Under the pieces are notes generated by a model that was not told where the DNA came from, did no database searches, and saw nothing but the letters and a program-made list of their open reading frames with translations. This document shows, one piece after another, positions 59,868 to 64,000 of a DNA stretch of 64,000 nt. The position numbers and the translations under genes were made by a program. Each line of letters opens with the position of its first letter. Within the stretch, counting starts at the first letter, position 1. Source of the stretch: Rallus limicola (lineage: Eukaryota > Chordata > Aves > Gruiformes > Rallidae); contig JAKCOZ010000009.1 of assembly GCA_022605955.1 (NCBI GenBank), forward strand, positions 62,001 through 126,000. The letters run 5' to 3'.

Positions 59868-60347
59868 TCACTTCTTAGCGCGGATGCCCCGCAGGTAGAA
59901 CTCCCAGGAGACAGCTGTCCCCTGCCTGCCCGCCGCTGCGGGGCAAGAGACCACCAGCCGGCTGGCTGTGGGTGCTGCCCCCCCCTCAAAAGACACAGCC
60001 AGGGCAGAACTCTTCTTAGGCCCCAAGCTTTTGGGGCCCTTCACGCTGAAGGCTGGGTGCTGCACAGCGTAATGGAAGGCTGTGGCCTGGAGGAAGGCGT
60101 TCTTGAAGGGGATGGAGACAGAAGAGCCGGTCTCAATGACGAAAGGGCTCTGGGGCTTGGGCGGCAGGGCCAGGCCGACCATGGGGATGCAGTACTTGCC
60201 GCCCAGGGGTGAGGAGAGCTGCAGCATGGCCCTGGTTTCGCCCAGCTGGCAGGGCTCAAAGGTCACATCTACGCTGAATTCCGAGCCCCTGGGGCCGGCA
60301 GCGGCCGCAGTGATGGTTTGCTTGGTTTGGAAGTCCGGGGACTCAGT
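59868..60347 (-). CDS. HYDIN: HYDIN copy A terminal exon A1 with natural stop
   Basis: 159 codons plus TGA, phase 0, acceptor CTGTACAG. It encodes VDVTFEPCQLGETRAMLQLS, LALPPKPQSPFVIETGSSVS, IPFKNAFLQATAFHYAV, LVVSCPAAAG and WEFYLRGI. Human HYDIN ends ...ALPPKPQGPF...IPFKNVF...VSCP...WVYYLKGITL, so this is the natural C-terminus, a final ASH-like domain. An LTR begins 5 bases past the stop, so no native 3' UTR remains. Confidence 0.95.
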   Translation of the reverse strand, partial: TESPDFQTKQTITAAAAGPRGSEFSVDVTFEPCQLGETRAMLQLSSPLGGKYCIPMVGLALPPKPQSPFVIETGSSVSIPFKNAFLQATAFHYAVQHPAFSVKGPKSLGPKKSSALAVSFEGGAAPTASRLVVSCPAAAGRQGTAVSWEFYLRGIRAKK

Positions 60348-60741
60348 CTGTACAGGGAGAGAAGAGAGAAGAGCAGGGTGAGGTGTCACAGCCAGCACCT
60401 TGGGAAGAAAGCGACAGCCTCCACTGTAAAAAGGGGCCCTTTCCTTCACCTGCTGCTGCACCCCCAGCCCCCTCCCCCCTCCTCAGGAAGTGCCCACAAT
60501 GAGCAACCCTGGGAGACCTGAAACCCCAGTGCTGGCAGGGACACGGAAGCCCAGGCACCACGGGACCTCCTAGAGCGGCTCCAACAAGGGTAGCAGAGAG
60601 GGACCTATGTCTCAGCTCTGGTGGGAAGACCCAGACGCCCCCCCCTCACTCCCCAGGCTCACATGGCCACCCCAAGCTCAAGGGGCAGGATCCCTCGCCG
60701 GAGAGGGGTGATGCTGGCTAGAGGAGGTGGCCCCTGCTCAC

Positions 60742-60966
60742 CTGGAGCAGGTAGTCTGTCTTCTGCCGAGCGTAATTCATGATTTTGGTGGTGATGGTGT
60801 GACTAGAGCCCAGTGGGGTACAAAAGTAAAGCGGCTTCTCCGGCTTGCTGGCGATCGCTTTCAGGTGCGGGTTGTAGTAGGAAGAGCCCAGTTCACTGCT
60901 CTGGAGCACCACCTCCCCGGTGGTCTCCCCCATTTTCAGGGGCAGGTACTCAAAGGCTAGATCAGC
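60742..60966 (-). CDS. HYDIN: HYDIN copy A exon block A2
   Basis: 75 codons, phase 0/0, acceptor CTTCCCAG and donor CAG|GTGAGC. It encodes FEYLPLKMGETTGEVVLQSS, LGSSYYNPHLKA and TPLGSSHTITTKIMNYARQK, matching FEFQPLKAGETFGRL, LGSSQ and INYTRQ of mammals. Confidence 0.94.
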
Positions 60967-61369
60967 CTGGGAAGAATGAAAGGAAGAAGCCACTGGGTCA
61001 GGCAGAGATGGGGAAATCAATCCCTGCTGTACTCACACGGTGCTGGAAGGCACCCTCCCTCGCTCCAACTCCTCCTCCGACTCAGAGCCCAGCTGCCTGC
61101 AGCCCTCCAACACTATCCCAGAAGCTTCCTACCCTGAAATGCTCCCATATCCCACCCTGCTGCCGCTGAGGGGAGCACATTTGCAGGGGGTGACACAACA
61201 GACTGCAGCAGCACAGGGAGATTCCCACCAGGGATAGTCTCCCTCCCTGCTTCTCCTTCAGACCATCAGCAGGAGGAGCTGTCAGCCTTGAAAGGAAGCC
61301 CTGCATGGTTCATGCCATCAAGAAAGGCTGCAGGGCCAGAAGAGCATGTGAGATGAGCTTCGTGCCTAC

Positions 61370-61600
61370 CTGTGTCTGCGCAGGGACAGTGAAGTGTGAG
61401 GGGACGCTGACATCGGGCACTTTGCAGTCTACAGCAAACGTCAGCGGGACAGGCAGGGCGTTGTCCACCTTGACGGTGGAAGACAGCCTCTGCCGAATGG
61501 GGGTGCTCATTTCAACAGTGCTGATGGGTCCTGAAGCGCTGACCTTGAAAGTCACCATGTAGAACAGGTACTCTCTGGTCACCTTGTTGAGGAAGGTCAC
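61370..61600 (-). CDS. HYDIN: HYDIN copy A exon block A3
   Basis: 77 codons, phase 0/0, donor CAG|GTAGGC. It encodes VTREYLFYMVTFKVSASGPI, STVEMSTPIRQ and CKVPDVSVPSHFTVPAQTQ, closely matching the EFLYYNVSFRV, IEMVTPVRQ and CRMPDIALPSQFVVPA blocks of human HYDIN. Confidence 0.94.
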
Positions 61601-62001
61601 CTGAACCGGAGGACATCAGGGAAGTGTGGTCAATCTGCTCAGAAAACCCACACCAGATGGGCTAAGCCAGCCCAGAGACAGCCCCCCAAGCTCCACAGAA
61701 CGGTCATGAGCTGCCCCTGAGGAAGAGTGCCAAGGCCAGGGAAAGCACGTGTGGCATTTCCATGTTGTTCTCTCCCCACTGCCCATTGCTTCCAGCTCGC
61801 CAGTGTCCTGAGCCACCCGTGCTTAGTGACACCCTGCAGAGAGACTGACCCAGGAGCGGGGTGCACAGAGGGGCTCAGTACCCACCCAAGACACCAACAG
61901 GTCCCACCAATGGGCACATGGAGGTATGAAGAACACGCGTGTGGCTTCTCAGTGAGCACATGGCTCCTTGATGGGCCCCACAGCCTGCTGCCCATGCTTA
62001 C

Positions 62002-62152
62002 CGTCATGTTGAAGACTCCTTCCTTGTAGGAGAAGAACGTGAGTTTGTAGTTCTTTGTGGAGGAGCCTGGCACATCGATGTATTCCAGCCCCTTCAGGAC
62101 AGAACTCTTCTCCACGTTCTCTGGTTTGGTTATGTCCACTACCACGAGGAAC
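62002..62152 (-). CDS. HYDIN: HYDIN copy A exon block A4
   Basis: 151 nt, acceptor CCCGCAG and donor ACG|GTAAGC. It encodes FLVVVDITKPENVEKSSVLK and GLEYIDVPGSSTKNYKLTFF, matching FRVIVEILKPEKPD and KGLDYIDVLSGSKKDYKLNFF of human HYDIN. Confidence 0.93.
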
Positions 62153-62426
62153 CTGCGGGCAAGAAGGACACAGCAAAGGTCAAGGGGACAGACTCCACAG
62201 GATGCTCATCGTGTGGGGTACCACACAGCCCCTCTCCTCCTCAATGCCTCGGGCAGAGGGAAGCAGCGCTTGGAGGAAAGCGCTGGAGAAAAGCCCACCT
62301 ACAACCAGGAATGGCTCCAGGAGAGCAGGAAGCTCTCAGGAAGGAGCTTCCACAGGCAGCGGGATGCCCCTCCCTGTGCTGCTGCAGGGATCACTGAGGA
62401 GACGGGAGTTCCTGGGCCGGACTCAC

Positions 62427-62589
62427 CTCTGTGCTCTGTTCAGCCAGTTGGAGACGGGGATGAGCTCCATGGGCGAAGTCCTACACAGAACCTCCTGCTA
62501 AATGTTCCCTGAACACTTTGGGGCCTCAGGGCTGCCTTGCAGGAGGTAGTACAAGCCTGTCCCATCTGGCAGCAGCAGAAGATGGAGCC
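62427..62589 (-). pseudogene. HYDIN: HYDIN copy A exon block A5 with in-frame TAG
   Basis: 163 nt, acceptor TGTCTCTAG and donor AG|GTGAGT. The frame reads LHLLLLPDGTGLYYLLQGSP and on to CSGNI, then TAG at 62,500-62,498, then QEVLCRTSPMELIPVSNWLN. Human HYDIN has LPDGTGWLYALHG, ANIYREVPCKTP and PITNWLN in the same order, so the stop sits where Tyr is expected. It would remove the last 385 residues or so. An AG four bases further on (TTTAGCAG|GAG, exon start 62,494) could allow a shortened exon that skips the stop in phase 0. Confidence 0.72.
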
Positions 62590-62633
62590 CTAGAGACAAG
62601 CAATGGGTGAGTGAGCTCTCCCGCTCTCTTTAC

Positions 62634-62787
62634 AGCCCCATTCCTGGCTTCCAAGCATGCCCTCAGTCCCAGACTGGGCGGGAGCTGCTCCATGATGCTG
62701 GCAGTACAGCTCGCTTCGCTTTCAACCTCCACAGCCCCCAGCCAGGTATATTCCAGGGCCACATTCCCTGTGTTGGACAGCTGGAAA
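62634..62787 (-). CDS. HYDIN: HYDIN copy A exon block A6, downstream boundary uncertain
   Basis: The acceptor GCTTCTCAG completes a split Ala codon from A7. It encodes FQLSNTGNVALEYTWLGAVE, matching FDVINSGRVQLEFSW of mammals. After about 25 further residues recognisable similarity ends. The only plausible donor (GCT|GTAAAG, 62,634) gives the wrong phase for the next block. I take this as the left breakpoint of an internal deletion. Confidence 0.5.
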
Positions 62788-63348
62788 CTGAGAAGCAAGG
62801 AGGAGGAAAGGAAAAAGCCCAAGAAATACCAAGGGAGTCGAGAAGTGACACGGTTTGTGGGCTCCTGGCAGCTCTTTCTTTAGGCAGAGGAGCATCTTCT
62901 TCCCCAGACAGCTCTGCCCTGTCCAGCTCACGGCCCTGGTGTGCCCCAAGAGAAAGTATTCCAAAGTTTGCAAGTTAAAGAGACAAGGGCAGATGTGGTA
63001 CCCCAGAGGCTTAATCCAAGGGGCTTCTTAGATTAAGGTCATGGATTAAGGCGCTCAGGTCTCAGCCTGACACTATTTTGGTTGCAAACTCATCCTGGAG
63101 CGAATGAGGACAGGAGGCACGCAAGGAAAGCAAAACCATGGCTGCTCCTGGCAGAAAGGCACAGCAGAACTGAACTTCTCCTGGCACATGTGGGCAGGAC
63201 GGCAGCCACCATCTCCTGCTTGGCCTTGCGTGCAGGTAGATGGACTCCAGCACCCATCCAGGGCTTGGGAAGGGTGAAACCATAGAGCGTTTGTTTAAAA
63301 GGATGAAGAACAGCTGAGACTGAACATAAAGCAGGTGGAGGGACTCAC

Positions 63349-63464
63349 GCGAACGTCCTCGTCTGGAAGAGCAAGGTCTCCTCGAACTGAATCCTGTCCG
63401 TATCCACCTCACGGCTGCTCTTCTCCAGGACAGTGTGAGCTGGTCCTGGGTCCATCTCGATCAC
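63349..63464 (-). CDS. HYDIN: HYDIN copy A exon block A7
   Basis: 116 nt, donor GC|GTGAGT. It encodes [20 protein letters not shown] and [13 protein letters not shown], aligned with KVIETDPEPAHSVLE and FKETLVYQTRVFEF of human HYDIN. About 25 residues between these blocks in mammals are shorter here. The acceptor (CCTTGGAG) is unusual. Confidence 0.75.
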
Positions 63465-63654
63465 CTCCAAGGAGAGAGGAGAATCACTGAGCAGAGCCCG
63501 GAAAGCCAGACGGAGCCAAACAAACCCATACAGGGGCTAGAACACACCAGCCCCATTTCCTTCCCCGGAAAGGTGATAAAGAAAGGTGACCTTTCTGCTG
63601 TGCTATCTGTTTGTACCTCCTGATCAAAGCAATCACCACTGTGACCACGACTAC

Positions 63655-64000
63655 ACCCACAGGGACAATGACTGGGTATCAGTCCCTGTGCTTCAACCCT
63701 GTAGAAGAATATTTTCCTAACATCAGATCTGACCCTGCCTTGGCACAGCTCAAGGCCATTCCCCCTCATCCCATCACCCATCACTTGGGTGAAGAGACCA
63801 ACCCCCACCTCTCTGCACCCTCCTCTCAGGTCATTGGAGGCAGTGATAAGGTCTCCCCTCAGCCTCCTCTTCTCCAGGCTCAACACCCCCAGCTCCCTCA
63901 GATGCTCCTCAGAAGGTTTGCTCTCTAGCCCCTTCCCAAGCCTGGTTGCCCTTCTCTGGACATGCTCCTGGACCTCCACGTCCTTCTTGGACTGAGGGGC
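63655..64000 (-). mobile_element. CR1 LINE fragment running off the right edge
   Basis: Reversed CR1 ORF2 tail: minus frame [20 protein letters not shown] and [20 protein letters not shown]. It lies just upstream of HYDIN copy A block A7. Confidence 0.9.

Larger units (their letters stand above)
59868..63464 (-). pseudogene. HYDIN: HYDIN copy A, 3' part; probably damaged, continues beyond right edge
   Basis: Seven exon-like blocks run right to left and end in a TGA at 59,868-59,870. The last four join in phase (151, 231, 225, 480 nt) and match the extreme C-terminus of vertebrate HYDIN. The two blocks at 63.46 and 62.79 kb match a region several hundred residues earlier (IETDPEPAHSVL and YQTRVFEFDVINSG in human, as recalled). 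The exons between are absent from only about 0.2 kb of DNA, and the conserved exon at 62,427-62,589 contains an in-frame TAG. A functional shortened paralogue cannot be excluded, because the terminal exons are intact. Confidence 0.7.

Noticed and set aside
59307..60212. 301-codon plus frame
   Set aside because: It crosses from an LTR into the antisense of the HYDIN terminal exon; it is a shadow.

Overview
The window looks like bird nuclear DNA. It carries CR1 LINE copies in both orientations with the usual 3' end (…AATTCTGTGATTCTGTG), several solo LTRs of avian endogenous retroviruses, and vertebrate genes with short exons and GT-AG introns. There is no Alu or L1 and no sign of bacterial gene organisation. 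The species cannot be named from the sequence.

The main content is HYDIN, the giant ASH/MSP-domain protein of the motile-cilium central pair apparatus. It appears twice, both times on the minus strand. Positions 191-22,141 hold the 5' part of one copy (here copy B): a non-coding first exon in a CpG island, an initiator ATG at 20,452, and 14 coding exons in phase (672 codons plus 2 nt), running off the left edge. Positions 59,868-63,464 hold the 3' end of another copy (copy A), from a region corresponding to the late middle of vertebrate HYDIN to the natural C-terminus. Read along the minus strand, the tail of copy A comes first and the start of copy B follows, so the copies are head-to-tail. 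Copy A looks damaged: several hundred residues' worth of exons are missing inside it, and an in-frame TAG sits in a conserved exon. A solo LTR begins 5 bases after its stop codon.

The promoter and first-exon CpG island of copy B lies in a tandem array of a 1,510-bp unit (about 21,100-25,307, 2.8 copies). Each unit has the same GTGAGT donor and the same RFX X-box-like motifs, so copy B appears to have three promoters. The array ends abruptly at 25,307, exactly where composition changes from GC-rich to AT-rich.

From 25,308 to about 54,200 the DNA is AT-rich and mostly gene-free. It holds one orphan EGF-like exon (33,072-33,194, minus), a CpG island (43.6-44.5 kb), a 24-bp-arm hairpin (31,859-31,921), four solo LTRs or LTR candidates plus one truncated LTR, and a few CR1 copies. 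From 54.2 to 59.9 kb the DNA is GC-rich again and dense in repeats, with inverted LTR copies of one family and a CR1 nested inside another CR1.

Limits: exon edges were read by eye from open frames, splice signals, phase continuity and remembered vertebrate HYDIN protein. No alignment or database search was run.
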